Assembly (NCBI GenBank): GCA_964498125.1
Contig: CAZCGE010000059.1
Location: forward strand, 44,068-108,067
Reading direction: 5' to 3'
DNA length: 64,000 bases
DNA from: CAMDBL01 sp964498125
GTDB lineage: Bacteria > Pseudomonadota > Alphaproteobacteria > Rhizobiales > Hyphomicrobiaceae
A program made the translations under genes and the position numbers. The notes under the pieces are model-generated. The model did not search any database. It worked only from the letters and a program-made list of their open reading frames with translations, and was not told the DNA's origin. Shown here piece by piece: positions 16,808-25,333 of the stretch. The first letter of the stretch is position 1. Each line of letters begins with the position of its first letter.

Positions 16808-18241
16808 ATGAGCGAGCCTTGCGACCTCTCGGCCATCGAGGCGCGTCGCCTGATTGGGCTGAAGCAACTGTCGCCCGTCGAATTGCTCGAAAGCTGCCTC
16901 AAACGCATCGATCGCACCAACGGCAAATTGAATGCGATCGTCGCCCGCGATGACAAGGCCGCGCGCGCTGCCGCCAAGGCGGCCGAGCAGGCCGTCATGC
17001 GCGGCGAGGAACTGGGCCTGCTGCACGGGCTGCCGACCGGCGTCAAGGATTTGGAGGCGACCGCCGGGCTGCGAACGACCTATGGCTCGCTGCTCTACAA
17101 GGACAACGTGCCGGACGCCGACGATAACATGGTGGCGAACGTGCGCGGCGAGGGCGCCGTCTTCGTCGGCAAGACCAACACGCCGGAATTCGGCGCCGGC
17201 GCGCAGACCACCAACCGTGTCTATGGCGCTACCGGCAATCCTTTCGACCCCGCCAAGACCTGCGCCGGCTCATCGGGCGGCTCAGCGGTGGCGCTGGCCA
17301 CGGGGCAGGCCATACTGGCCACCGGATCAGACTATGCCGGCAGCCTGCGGACGCCGGCCGCTTTCTGCGGTGTGGTCGGCTTCCGGCCATCGCCCGGCAT
17401 GGTGCCGGGCAGCAAGCGTGCGGTATCCCTCAACCCCTTCTCGGTGCTGGGGCCGATGGGCCGCTCGGTTGCCGATGCGCACTTGTTGCTCAAGGCGCAG
17501 CTCGACATCGATCGCGCCGACCCGTTCTCGAGCGACGATTGCCTGAATATTCCCGAACAGCTAGCGGCCGTCGACCTCGGTTCGGTGCGCGCCGCCTTCA
17601 CGGTCGATTTCGGCCAGGCCCCCGTCGATCGGGGCATTGCCGACACCTTCCGGGCGCGCGTCGAGGCCGTTGCGTCGGTGTTCGCCGCGGCCGAGTACAG
17701 CCACCCGGATTTCTCCGGCATCCACGATGTGTTCGAGGTGTTCCGCGGTCTCAACTTCGTCGCGGCGCACCACGAGCGGTTGAAGAACCAGCGCGAGCTG
17801 CTCGGCCCCAACGTCATCAGCAACATCGAGCACGGCCTTAAATTCTCACTCGCGGATGTGTCGCGCGCGCATGTCGAGCAGACGCGGCTCTATCACAGCT
17901 ATCGGGCGTTCTTTAAGGATGTCGACGTGCTGATCGCGCCGGCCGCCGCCGTGTCGCCGTTCCCGCACACGCAGCTGTTCGTCACCGAGATCAATGGCGA
18001 GAAGATGCCCAACTACACGCGCTGGATGGCGCTGGCCTACATCCCGACCATGATGCTGTCGTGCGCGGCCTGCATTCCTTGTGGCCTGGACCAGCACGGA
18101 ATGCCGTTCGGTATCCAGATCGTCGGGCCCAAGGGCGCCGATGCTCTGGTGTTGCAGGTCGCGCACAGCCTCGAGCAAGTGCTGGCCGGCATCCCGGAGA
18201 CGCGTCGGCCGATGCCGGATCTGAATGCGCTGATGGCTTGA
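16808..18241 (+). CDS. Amidase (amidase-signature family)
   Basis: A 477-residue amidase-signature hydrolase with a Ser-cisSer-Lys triad. The lysine is in LPTGVKDLEAT near residue 80, the Gly/Ser-rich loop CAGSSGGSA near 152-160 supplies the cis-serine, and the nucleophile is in GSDYAGSLRTPA near 177. The usual GSDIGGSIR here reads GSDYAGSLR, a conservative variant. The ATG at 16808 follows an AAGGGAAAG site and is preferred to 16778. The gene is followed 24 bp later by a Bug-type periplasmic receptor, a pairing often seen where a carboxylic acid or amide is imported and hydrolysed. Confidence 0.85.
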   Translation: MSEPCDLSAIEARRLIGLKQLSPVELLESCLKRIDRTNGKLNAIVARDDKAARAAAKAAEQAVMRGEELGLLHGLPTGVKDLEATAGLRTTYGSLLYKDNVPDADDNMVANVRGEGAVFVGKTNTPEFGAGAQTTNRVYGATGNPFDPAKTCAGSSGGSAVALATGQAILATGSDYAGSLRTPAAFCGVVGFRPSPGMVPGSKRAVSLNPFSVLGPMGRSVADAHLLLKAQLDIDRADPFSSDDCLNIPEQLAAVDLGSVRAAFTVDFGQAPVDRGIADTFRARVEAVASVFAAAEYSHPDFSGIHDVFEVFRGLNFVAAHHERLKNQRELLGPNVISNIEHGLKFSLADVSRAHVEQTRLYHSYRAFFKDVDVLIAPAAAVSPFPHTQLFVTEINGEKMPNYTRWMALAYIPTMMLSCAACIPCGLDQHGMPFGIQIVGPKGADALVLQVAHSLEQVLAGIPETRRPMPDLNALMA

Positions 18242-18265
18242 ACCTTGGACGTACGGAGACCGCCG

Positions 18266-19240
18266 ATGACGATGGCCCGATGCTGTGTGCTGGCTGTGGT
18301 TGCGCTGATGGCGCCGGCGACGACGACATTCGCCCAGCAGTTCCCCTCCAAGACCATTCGCATCGTCGTGCCCTATCCTGCGGGCGGGCCGACGGATGCG
18401 CTGGCGCGCCTCGTCGCCCAGGATATCGCCGGGCCGCTCGGCCAGGCGGTGATCGTCGAGAATCGGCCGGGAGCCGCCGGTGCCATTGGCACGCGCGAGG
18501 TGGCCAAGGCCGAGCCCGACGGGCATACGATTGTGCTCGGCAACAACCAGACGCACGCCACCAATGCCATCCTGATGAAGGATCTCGGCTACGATCCGCA
18601 ACGGGATTTCACGCCGGTTGCGGGCCTCGCCGATCTGCAGCACGCCCTGGTCGTCAGCAAGGCTCTCGGCGTCAACTCCGTCGCCGAGCTGGTGGCGCTG
18701 GCCAAGAAGGACCCGGGCAAGCTCAACTATGGCTCGACCGGCCAGGGCTCCGGCTCGCATCTGACCATGGAGCTGTTCAAGGCGCGGACGGGCATCGCCA
18801 TGCAGCACGTGCCATTTGCTGGTGCCGCGCCGATGGCCTTGGAGATCGTCGCCGGCCGCATCGATGTCGCTTTCTCGACGCTGTCGGCGGTGCTGGGCCA
18901 GATTCAGGGCGGCGCGATGACGTCGCTGGCCATCGCCTCCAACGTGCGCGCGCCGCAGCTGCCGAACGTGCCGCTGCTGAAGGAGCAAGGCGTCCTCGAC
19001 GCGGAAGGTGACAGCTGGCTTGCCCTGTTTGCGCCGGCCAAGGTGCCGCCGGCGGCTCTCGACAAGCTGTCGAAGGCGGTGCTGGAGGCAATGGCCAAGC
19101 CGCCGATTGTCGACGCCGCGACCAAGCTCGGCATCGCCGTCAACGTGCGTGGGCCGGCGGCGTTCCGGTCCTATCACGCCGACGAAATGCAGAAATGGGG
19201 CGACGTGGTGCGCATCGCCAACGTCAAAGTCGGCGGCTGA
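18266..19240 (+). CDS. Bug-family tripartite tricarboxylate transporter substrate-binding protein
   Basis: A 324-residue periplasmic solute receptor. It starts MTMARCCVLAVVALMAPA, a signal peptide ending near FAQQ. The mature domain opens with the Bug signature FPSKTIRIVVPYPAGGPTD, and GDSWLALFAPAKVP is also typical. GGAG precedes the ATG at 18266. The membrane components (TctA/TctB) are not in the window, as is common for Bug receptors. Co-directional with the amidase 24 bp upstream and probably co-transcribed with it. Confidence 0.88.
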   Translation: MTMARCCVLAVVALMAPATTTFAQQFPSKTIRIVVPYPAGGPTDALARLVAQDIAGPLGQAVIVENRPGAAGAIGTREVAKAEPDGHTIVLGNNQTHATNAILMKDLGYDPQRDFTPVAGLADLQHALVVSKALGVNSVAELVALAKKDPGKLNYGSTGQGSGSHLTMELFKARTGIAMQHVPFAGAAPMALEIVAGRIDVAFSTLSAVLGQIQGGAMTSLAIASNVRAPQLPNVPLLKEQGVLDAEGDSWLALFAPAKVPPAALDKLSKAVLEAMAKPPIVDAATKLGIAVNVRGPAAFRSYHADEMQKWGDVVRIANVKVGG

Positions 19241-19422
19241 AGGCTATCGTTTTTTACCGGCGATTGCCGCGGATTCCGCGAATGTGATTTGGCGGGCCGG
19301 GGTCGGCTGGGGTAATTTGTCGCGACTGGACGTTTTTTACTGCGATTCGTAAGTCTTGGCAGACCGGGGACGCTTCGTTTCACGCAACTGAGCGCCGGGC
19401 CGAAGTGTCGGGGAGAAATGCA

Positions 19423-20934
19423 ATGACACAGAACCTCTTACGGGTTGGTCTCGCAGCTGCGGCAATCCTGGTTGGCGCCATACCCGCGTTCGCCGAAAAA
19501 CGCGTCGCGCTGGTGATCGGCAATGGCGCCTACAAGAACACCGTCGAGCTGCCGAATGCGCCAGCCGATGCCCAGGCGGTGACGGGATCGCTGCGCCGGC
19601 TCGGATTTCATGTGGTCGAAGGCATCAACCTCTCGCATTCGGGCATGACCGACAAGCTCAGGGAATTCAGCCGTGCGCTGGTCGGCGCCGAAGTTGGCAT
19701 GTTCTTCTATGCCGGGCATGGTCTGCAGGTCGCTGGCGAGAACCATCTGGTGGCCGTCGATGCCGCCTTGAAGCGCGAGGGCGATCTGGAATTCGAGACC
19801 ATGAAGGTCGATCAGGTGCTGCGGCAGATGCAGCGCGAGACCAAGGTCAAGGTCGTGATCCTCGATGCCTGCCGCGACAATCCCCTGGCGCAGGAGCTGT
19901 CGCGCTCGATGGCGCAGTCAGGTCCGGCAAGTCGATCGCGCTCGACCTCGATCGCTGCCGGTATGAGCGCCATCGACGCCACGTCAGCCAACGGCACGCT
20001 GATCGCGTTCGCGACAGCGCCCGGCAGCGTCGCGCTCGACGGCAGCGGCAAGAATAGCCCGTTCACCGAGGCGCTGCTGCAGCATATGGAGACGCCCGAC
20101 ATCGACATCGACGTGATGATGAAGCGGGTGCGCGGCCAGGTGACGCGCTCCACCGGTGAGCGCCAGCAGCCGTGGACCAATTCGTCCTTGACTGCTGATT
20201 TCTATCTCAAACCCGGCAAGGATGCTCAAGCCGCGCAATCGCCCGCGGGTACACCAGTTGTCACGGCTGCGCTGCCACAAATTGGCGGCGGCCAACCGCC
20301 TGCCAACAGCTTCGATCCGCGCCAGATGGAACTGACGCTGTGGCAGGAAGCGCAGAAGAGCAAATCGGTGAAGGATTACCAAGCCTATCTCGATGCCTAT
20401 CCGAATGGCACGTTCGCCGGCGTCGCGCGCAATCGCGTGGCGGCAGTGGGCGGCAAGGATGGGGGCAGCGCCGCCACCGTCGATCTGACCCGCGATGTCC
20501 GCGCAGCCGAGGCGACCGAGGCGACCGAGGGCCAGCTCGCACTGGACAACAAGGCCTGGCGCGAGATCCAGCGCCGCCTCACGGGCCTTGGTTACAATAC
20601 GCGCGGTGTCGACGGTTCGACGGGGCCCGGCACGCGCAAGGCGGTGCAGGACTGGCAGAAAGCGCGAAGCTATACGGCGACGGGTTATCTCAACCAGCCG
20701 CAGTATCAGGCGCTGCTGGTGGAGAGAATTCCCGAAAAGAAATCTGCCGCTGTGAGCAGCGATGAGGCGAAGGGCGCCAAGACGCGCACGGCAACGCCGT
20801 CGTCGGGTGCAGCGGAGCCACGCAGTGGCGGTGGTACGGCGGCGCAGCCCTCGGATGGCTCGGCGGCGGTGGTCGGCGCGATCATCGGCGGCGCGGCTGG
20901 CTTTGCCATCGGCCGCAACACGCGGCGGCGCTGA
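19423..20934 (+). CDS. Caspase-like (C14) protein with peptidoglycan-binding domain
   Basis: A 503-residue exported protein. The signal peptide runs to about residue 24 (IPAFAEKR). The caspase-like domain begins RVALVIGNGAYKN. Its catalytic dyad is visible: histidine in FFYAGHGLQ near residue 99 and cysteine in ILDACRDNPL near 150. A Pro/Gly-rich linker follows, then a peptidoglycan-binding type 1 module at about 380-440 (REIQRRLTGLGYNTRGVDGS, GTRKAVQDWQ). The tail AIIGGAAGFAIGRNTRRR is a glycine-zipper-like helix. Such proteins are frequent in alphaproteobacteria but their physiological targets are unknown. GGGGAG precedes the ATG; a GTG at 19405 is the alternative. Confidence 0.85.
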   Translation: MTQNLLRVGLAAAAILVGAIPAFAEKRVALVIGNGAYKNTVELPNAPADAQAVTGSLRRLGFHVVEGINLSHSGMTDKLREFSRALVGAEVGMFFYAGHGLQVAGENHLVAVDAALKREGDLEFETMKVDQVLRQMQRETKVKVVILDACRDNPLAQELSRSMAQSGPASRSRSTSIAAGMSAIDATSANGTLIAFATAPGSVALDGSGKNSPFTEALLQHMETPDIDIDVMMKRVRGQVTRSTGERQQPWTNSSLTADFYLKPGKDAQAAQSPAGTPVVTAALPQIGGGQPPANSFDPRQMELTLWQEAQKSKSVKDYQAYLDAYPNGTFAGVARNRVAAVGGKDGGSAATVDLTRDVRAAEATEATEGQLALDNKAWREIQRRLTGLGYNTRGVDGSTGPGTRKAVQDWQKARSYTATGYLNQPQYQALLVERIPEKKSAAVSSDEAKGAKTRTATPSSGAAEPRSGGGTAAQPSDGSAAVVGAIIGGAAGFAIGRNTRRR

Positions 20935-20941
20935 TTCGTGT

Positions 20942-20955
20942 TGGGGTCAGACCCA
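20942..20955. repeat. TGGGGTCAGACCCA half-copy of REP-type element
   Basis: Seven bases after the caspase-gene stop, this copy of the GGGGTCAGACCCA arm lacks the mirrored second arm found at 15556-15581. Confidence 0.6.
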
Positions 20956-20983
20956 TACGCGCTAACGTAGAGAAATGTATGCC

Positions 20984-21192
20984 GTCATTCCGGCCAAGGA
21001 GGCGCCCTTCAGCGCCGACGCGAGCCGGAACCCAGCGCAAGACTCGTCCGCAGGACGCAAAATGTCCTGCCGGAGGCGGGCAAGTCATATATTGGGTGCT
21101 ACGCACGCTTTTTTTGCGCTGGGTTCCGGTCATGCTGGAAGCATGCCAGAGGCATGACGCTCGGCCGAGGGGCCTCGCGTTTCCGGAATGAC
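20984..21192. repeat. Compound palindromic intergenic element
   Basis: A 209-bp element bounded by GTCATTCCGG (20984-20993) and its reverse complement CCGGAATGAC (21183-21192). A nested pair is CCGGAACCCAGCGCAA (21025-21040) with TTGCGCTGGGTTCCGG (21114-21129), and an inner hairpin CATGCC-AGA-GGCATG lies around 21142-21156. No gene is inside. It would fold into a long cruciform or RNA hairpin, and resembles palindromic interspersed repeats of Bradyrhizobium-type genomes. Confidence 0.7.
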
Positions 21193-21207
21193 AGGAGCTA
21201 TGTCAGC

Positions 21208-21272
21208 GCCAATGGGGTCAGACCGCCGCCCTTCTTGCCCGCCTCCGGCGGGACGGGTCCGACCCCATTGGC
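21208..21272. repeat. Inverted repeat with GGGGTCAGACC arms
   Basis: GCCAATGGGGTCAGACC (21208-21224) is mirrored, with one mismatch, by GGTCCGACCCCATTGGC (21256-21272). Between them is a second perfect stem, CCCGCC-TCC-GGCGGG (21238-21252). It lies just after the stop of the minus-strand NIPSNAP gene and may also act as a terminator for it. Confidence 0.65.
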
Positions 21273-21277
21273 GTCGC

Positions 21278-21919
21278 TCACCGCAGCGGTGAGTGCGCTG
21301 CCGGCATCAGCAATTGCGTCTCCTGGGCTTCCAGCAGCGGCCGGTTCTTAGCCACTACGGCGGCCCAATCCTTGTCGGCGGCGACGGCGGCGCGTGTCGC
21401 CATGCGTGCTTCGAAACTCGGATAGGCCCACAGGTGCTTCACTTCGTTGGGCTGGCTGGCCTCGCCCGACCACAGTGCGACGATCTTGGAGTGGCGCTCG
21501 CGCACCGGCAGCGCTTCCTTGAAGTTGCTCAGCCACTGGCCAATGGCGCCGATTTTCAGACGATAGGTGCGCAATTCATAAATGTTGCCAGTGCCGGCCG
21601 GCGGCTTTGGTGCGACCACGGGGTTGAGGAATGAGATGTCCTGGCGCAGCAGATGCGCCTGCTGCTGGATGACGGGCACATACTCCTTCACCCAGCGTTC
21701 GTTCTTGCCGAGTTCAGCGCGCAGTTTCTTGCGCTCCTCGAAACTTTCGAAGCTCCACAAGTGCAACGCCTGATTGAGAGGGCCAGTCTCCGACAGCCAA
21801 TAGCCCTCCAGCTTGCCAAATCTGTTGCCGCGGATTTCCTGGCCGATGCCGCCGGCGGCTTTGGCGGCGATCGCCGCGCCGCCGGGCGCAAAAGTGTAAA
21901 CGCGCAATTCATGCAGCAT
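21278..21919 (-). CDS. NIPSNAP-family protein
   Basis: A 213-residue protein made of two ferredoxin-like (dimeric alpha-beta barrel) repeats. Repeat one is MLHELRVYTFAPGG with LNQALHLWSFESFEERKKLRAEL; repeat two is IYELRTYRLKIGAIGQWLSNF with VKHLWAYPSFEARMATRAAV. Bacterial NIPSNAP proteins are often encoded with catabolic dehydrogenases, but their reaction is mostly unknown. GAGGAG precedes the ATG. It is divergent from the molybdenum hydroxylase gene across a 285-bp gap in which I see nothing else. Confidence 0.85.
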   Translation of the reverse strand: MLHELRVYTFAPGGAAIAAKAAGGIGQEIRGNRFGKLEGYWLSETGPLNQALHLWSFESFEERKKLRAELGKNERWVKEYVPVIQQQAHLLRQDISFLNPVVAPKPPAGTGNIYELRTYRLKIGAIGQWLSNFKEALPVRERHSKIVALWSGEASQPNEVKHLWAYPSFEARMATRAAVAADKDWAAVVAKNRPLLEAQETQLLMPAAHSPLR

Positions 21920-22204
21920 GGGTCGTCTCCTCTATGTTCGAATGGGCCGCGGCCTGTCGCTGGTCGCGACGGCTGGGCATATCAGACTTGCGCCGTTCGG
22001 CCGCCCGATGCAACTGTGAAGCTGGCCGTGAAGCTGGGCGATGCCGGCAGGCGGCGCCACTGCAGCGCGATCGAAGAGCCCGCGTGCGCCGCCTGGCGAC
22101 AGTCCATATGGCAACGCCAGACCGATATTGATCTTCAACTGACGCCAGGCTCTGCTAGACTGGCAGTGAGACATTGATCAACGAACGGAACAGGAAGAGC
22201 AAAG

Positions 22205-24454
22205 ATGACCGGCGATAATCCAGACAACAAGTGGATCGGCAAGCGCACCATCCGTCCGGACGGCGCGGACAAGGTCACAGGCAAAGCTCAGTACTCATCC
22301 GACACCAAGCTGCCCGACATGCTGTGGGGCAAAGTGCTGCGCAGTCCCCATCCCCATGCCCGCATCCGCTCCATCAATACGGCCAAGGCCGAGGCGCTGC
22401 CGGGCGTCAAGGCGGTCGTGACGGCCAAGGACGTTGTCGAATTCCCCATCGATAAGTCTGTGATGCTCGGGATCCAGGACATGCGCTGGATGTGCCGCAA
22501 CGTCATGGCGCGCGAGAAGGCGCTGTTCGCTGGCCATCCAATCGCTGCCGTGGCCGCGACGTCGCAGAAGATCGCGGCCCAGGCCTGCAAGCTGATCGAG
22601 GTCGACTACGAGGTGCTGCCCTGGGTCATCGAGATCGAGGATGCCATCAAGCCGGGCGCGCCGATCCTGCACGAGTTCAACGCGTTCGAGGGCAAGCCCT
22701 CCAATATCACCGGCAAGCTCGAGCACAAGCTCGGTGACGTCGACGCCGGCTTCGCGCAGGCCGACGTGGTCGTCGAGCGCAGCTTCAAGACCCGGCCGGT
22801 GCACCAGGGCTACATCGAGCCGCACTCTTGCCTGGTCAGTGTGGCGGCTGACGGCAAAACGACGATCTGGAGCTCGAGCCAGGGCCAGTTCATGGTGCGC
22901 GCCATGACCGCTTACCTGACGGGCATCCCACAATCCAACATCCGCGCGATTCCGGCCGAGATCGGCGGCGGGTTCGGGGGCAAGACCATCGTCTACCTGG
23001 AGCCGCTCGCGACGCTGCTGGCGCGCAAGTCGCGCCGGCCGGTGAAGATGGTGATGAGCCGCGAGGAGGTCTTCCGCGCTTCCGGTCCGACATCGGGCTC
23101 GATGAGCACGGTCAAGATCGGCGCCAAGAAAGACGGCACGATCGTCGCCGCCAAAGGCACGTATTACCTGCAGGCGGGCGCGCTGCCCGGCTCGCCGATC
23201 CGTGGCGCCGCCGGTTGCTCGTTTGCGCCTTACAACATCGCCAACGTGCATTCGGTCGGCTTCGATGTCGTCTCCAACCGCTCCAAGGTTGCCGCCTACC
23301 GCGCACCGGGCGCACCGATCGGCGCCTATGCGGTCGAGTGCGTGATCGACGAGTTGGCGGAAAAACTGAAGGTCGACCCGCTCGAGATGCGGCTGAAGAA
23401 CGCTGCCAAGCAGGGCACCAAGTCGGCACACGGCCCGACCTATCCGGTGATCGGCTTCGAGCAGACGATCAGAGCCGCGATCGAACATCCCCACTACAAG
23501 GCGCCACTCGCCGCCAATCAGGGTCGCGGCGTCGCCAGCGGCTTCTGGTTCAACGCTGGCGGTGAATCGAGCGCCCAGGTCAACATCAACGAGGACGGCA
23601 CGGTGGTCGTGGTCACCGGCCATCCCGATATCGGCGGCTCGCGCGCCGCCACCGCCAACATCACCGCTGAACTGCTGGGCATCGACTACAACAAAGTTTC
23701 GGTGCTGATCGGCGATACCAGCGTCATCGGTTTCTCCAACCTCACCGGCGGCAGCCGCGTCACGTATGCCTCCGCCATGGTCGTCACCACGTCCACGCAA
23801 GCCGTCATCAAGCAGTTGCGCGAACGCGCAGCGAAGATCTGGAAGATCGATCCGGAGGCCGTTGTCTGGGGGGACGGCGAGGCGCGTCCCGCTGGTGACA
23901 ACGCCGGTAAGTTCCCGCCGCTGAAGCTGGCGGAGCTTGCGGCGCGCGCCACCGAGACCGGCGGCCCGATCGGCTCGGGCTCGGCACAGAACACGACGGG
24001 CGCGGAGGGCGGCTTCGCCACCCACATCTGCGACGTCGAAGTCGACCGCGAGACCGGCAGGGTTCAGGTGACGCGTTACACGTCCTTCCAGGACGTCGGC
24101 CGGGCGATCCACCCGAGCTACGTCGAAGGTCAGATGCAGGGCGGCGTCGCGCAAGGCATCGGCTGGGCGTTGAACGAGGAGTACGTCTACGACAAGAACG
24201 GCCACGTCGATAACCCGAGCTTCCTCGACTACCGGATGCCCGTCGCCTCGGATTTGCCGATGCTCGACAACGTCATGATCGAGGTGCCGAACCCGAAGCA
24301 TCCGCAGGGCGTGCGTGGCGTCGGCGAGGTGCCGCTGGTGCCGGCGCTCGCCGCGGTTTCCAATGCCCTTCACAACGCCCTGGGCCAGCGCTTCGACAGC
24401 CTGCCCATGTCGCCGCCGAAGGTGCTGGCGAAGCTGAAAGCGGCGAAGGCTTAG
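22205..24454 (+). CDS. Xanthine dehydrogenase/CO dehydrogenase-type molybdopterin subunit, unpaired
   Basis: A 749-residue molybdopterin-cytosine-dinucleotide-type large subunit that would hydroxylate a carbon substrate with water as oxygen source. It begins IGKRTIRPDGADKVTGKAQY, then has LRSPHPHARI, the IGGGFGGK loop near residue 258 and AYRAPGAP near 364. The likely catalytic glutamate is in VRGVGEVPLVP near residue 708. GGAAGAG precedes the ATG. The FAD and 2Fe-2S subunits normally encoded beside it are absent on both sides, so it either works with subunits encoded elsewhere or is a stand-alone member. A strong hairpin follows its stop codon. Confidence 0.88.
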   Translation: MTGDNPDNKWIGKRTIRPDGADKVTGKAQYSSDTKLPDMLWGKVLRSPHPHARIRSINTAKAEALPGVKAVVTAKDVVEFPIDKSVMLGIQDMRWMCRNVMAREKALFAGHPIAAVAATSQKIAAQACKLIEVDYEVLPWVIEIEDAIKPGAPILHEFNAFEGKPSNITGKLEHKLGDVDAGFAQADVVVERSFKTRPVHQGYIEPHSCLVSVAADGKTTIWSSSQGQFMVRAMTAYLTGIPQSNIRAIPAEIGGGFGGKTIVYLEPLATLLARKSRRPVKMVMSREEVFRASGPTSGSMSTVKIGAKKDGTIVAAKGTYYLQAGALPGSPIRGAAGCSFAPYNIANVHSVGFDVVSNRSKVAAYRAPGAPIGAYAVECVIDELAEKLKVDPLEMRLKNAAKQGTKSAHGPTYPVIGFEQTIRAAIEHPHYKAPLAANQGRGVASGFWFNAGGESSAQVNINEDGTVVVVTGHPDIGGSRAATANITAELLGIDYNKVSVLIGDTSVIGFSNLTGGSRVTYASAMVVTTSTQAVIKQLRERAAKIWKIDPEAVVWGDGEARPAGDNAGKFPPLKLAELAARATETGGPIGSGSAQNTTGAEGGFATHICDVEVDRETGRVQVTRYTSFQDVGRAIHPSYVEGQMQGGVAQGIGWALNEEYVYDKNGHVDNPSFLDYRMPVASDLPMLDNVMIEVPNPKHPQGVRGVGEVPLVPALAAVSNALHNALGQRFDSLPMSPPKVLAKLKAAKA

Positions 24455-24478
24455 GGCCTGCCGGACACTACATGCGCC

Positions 24479-24505
24479 GGACCCTTGCCACACTGGCAAG
24501 GGTCC
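24479..24505. terminator. Bidirectional hairpin terminator
   Basis: GGACCCTTGCCA and TGGCAAGGGTCC form a perfect 12-bp stem around a CAC loop. It lies between the convergent stop codons of the molybdenum hydroxylase gene (24454) and the cyclase gene (24511). There is no long T run, but placement and stem strength make it a good shared terminator. Confidence 0.75.
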
Positions 24506-24510
24506 TGGCG

Positions 24511-25200
24511 CTACTCCACCCAGGCCACGGCGCGGATTGGGCTGCCGGTGCCGCCCTTGATCTTGAGCGGGAAGCCGATAAAGCGGAATCGGCCCTTGCC
24601 GATCAATTTGTCGAGATTGCACAGGCCTTCCATGTGCGTGATGCCGTGATCGCGGCAGACGTGATGCACCTCGAAATTGTTGCGCCCGACCCGGCCGGGG
24701 CTGACCGCCTCGACGCCGAACATGCCAATGCCCAGCTTGGCGAGCCAGGTGGCCGACTCTTTCGTCAGGCCGGGGAAATCCGTGAGATAACCCTCCGTGC
24801 CGTAGCAGCGCCGGAAGAAATCCATGTGCAGCAACACAGTGTCCTTGGGCTTGATCTCGACCTTGGCCGCCGCGATCGCCTGCTGCAGATCCTCGATCGA
24901 GATGTCTGACTTCAGCGGCTTGTGCGACAGATCGAGGCAGACCGCCTCGGTGAAGAAATTCTCCAGCGGCATCTCGTCGATGCCTTTGGCGCCGGGGCGT
25001 GCATCGAAGTGGCGCGGCGCATCGACGTGGGTGCCGGCGTGGTCGCCCATGGCGATCGACAACGTGGCGGCGGAGAACGTGTAGCCGTCAGCTTCTCGGA
25101 TCTCCTCGTGCGTGCCGAATGGCGTAATGATGATCGGCGGATGCGTCAGGATGCGGGGCATCTTGTGATAAATATCGCGCGAGAGATCGATCAGAGCCAT
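24511..25200 (-). CDS. Cyclase-family metal hydrolase (kynurenine formamidase-like)
   Basis: A 229-residue member of the cyclase family, which includes the metal-dependent kynurenine formamidase KynB. The defining metal motif HxGTHxDxPxH is present as HAGTHVDAPRHF near residue 54. The segments VLLHMDFF, GIGMFGVEAVSP and the closing GFPLKIKGGTGSPIRAVA fit the family. The frame opens at 25311, but MALIDLSRDIYHKMPR at 25200 is the natural start. It is convergent with the molybdenum hydroxylase. Substrate unassigned. Confidence 0.85.
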   Translation of the reverse strand: MALIDLSRDIYHKMPRILTHPPIIITPFGTHEEIREADGYTFSAATLSIAMGDHAGTHVDAPRHFDARPGAKGIDEMPLENFFTEAVCLDLSHKPLKSDISIEDLQQAIAAAKVEIKPKDTVLLHMDFFRRCYGTEGYLTDFPGLTKESATWLAKLGIGMFGVEAVSPGRVGRNNFEVHHVCRDHGITHMEGLCNLDKLIGKGRFRFIGFPLKIKGGTGSPIRAVAWVE

Positions 25201-25333
25201 GTCTGCCGTCACGGCCGACGCCGTGCCCCTGGAAGGATTGTAGAAATTCTTTGCAGGCGAGAATAGACCCGGCGCCTCGCGCGCTGCAAGCGACGGCCCT
25301 GGCTTGCGCAATCGTGCCCGCCGTCCCGCCCCG

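Noticed and set aside
17846..19177. 443-codon minus-strand frame across the amidase end and Bug receptor
   Set aside because: Antisense of two genes with signal peptide and active-site motifs; no features of its own.
22295..24622. 775-codon open frame opposite the molybdenum hydroxylase gene
   Set aside because: Same effect: antisense of a high-GC3 gene. The plus strand has the IGGGFGGK and GVGE motifs and a ribosome site.
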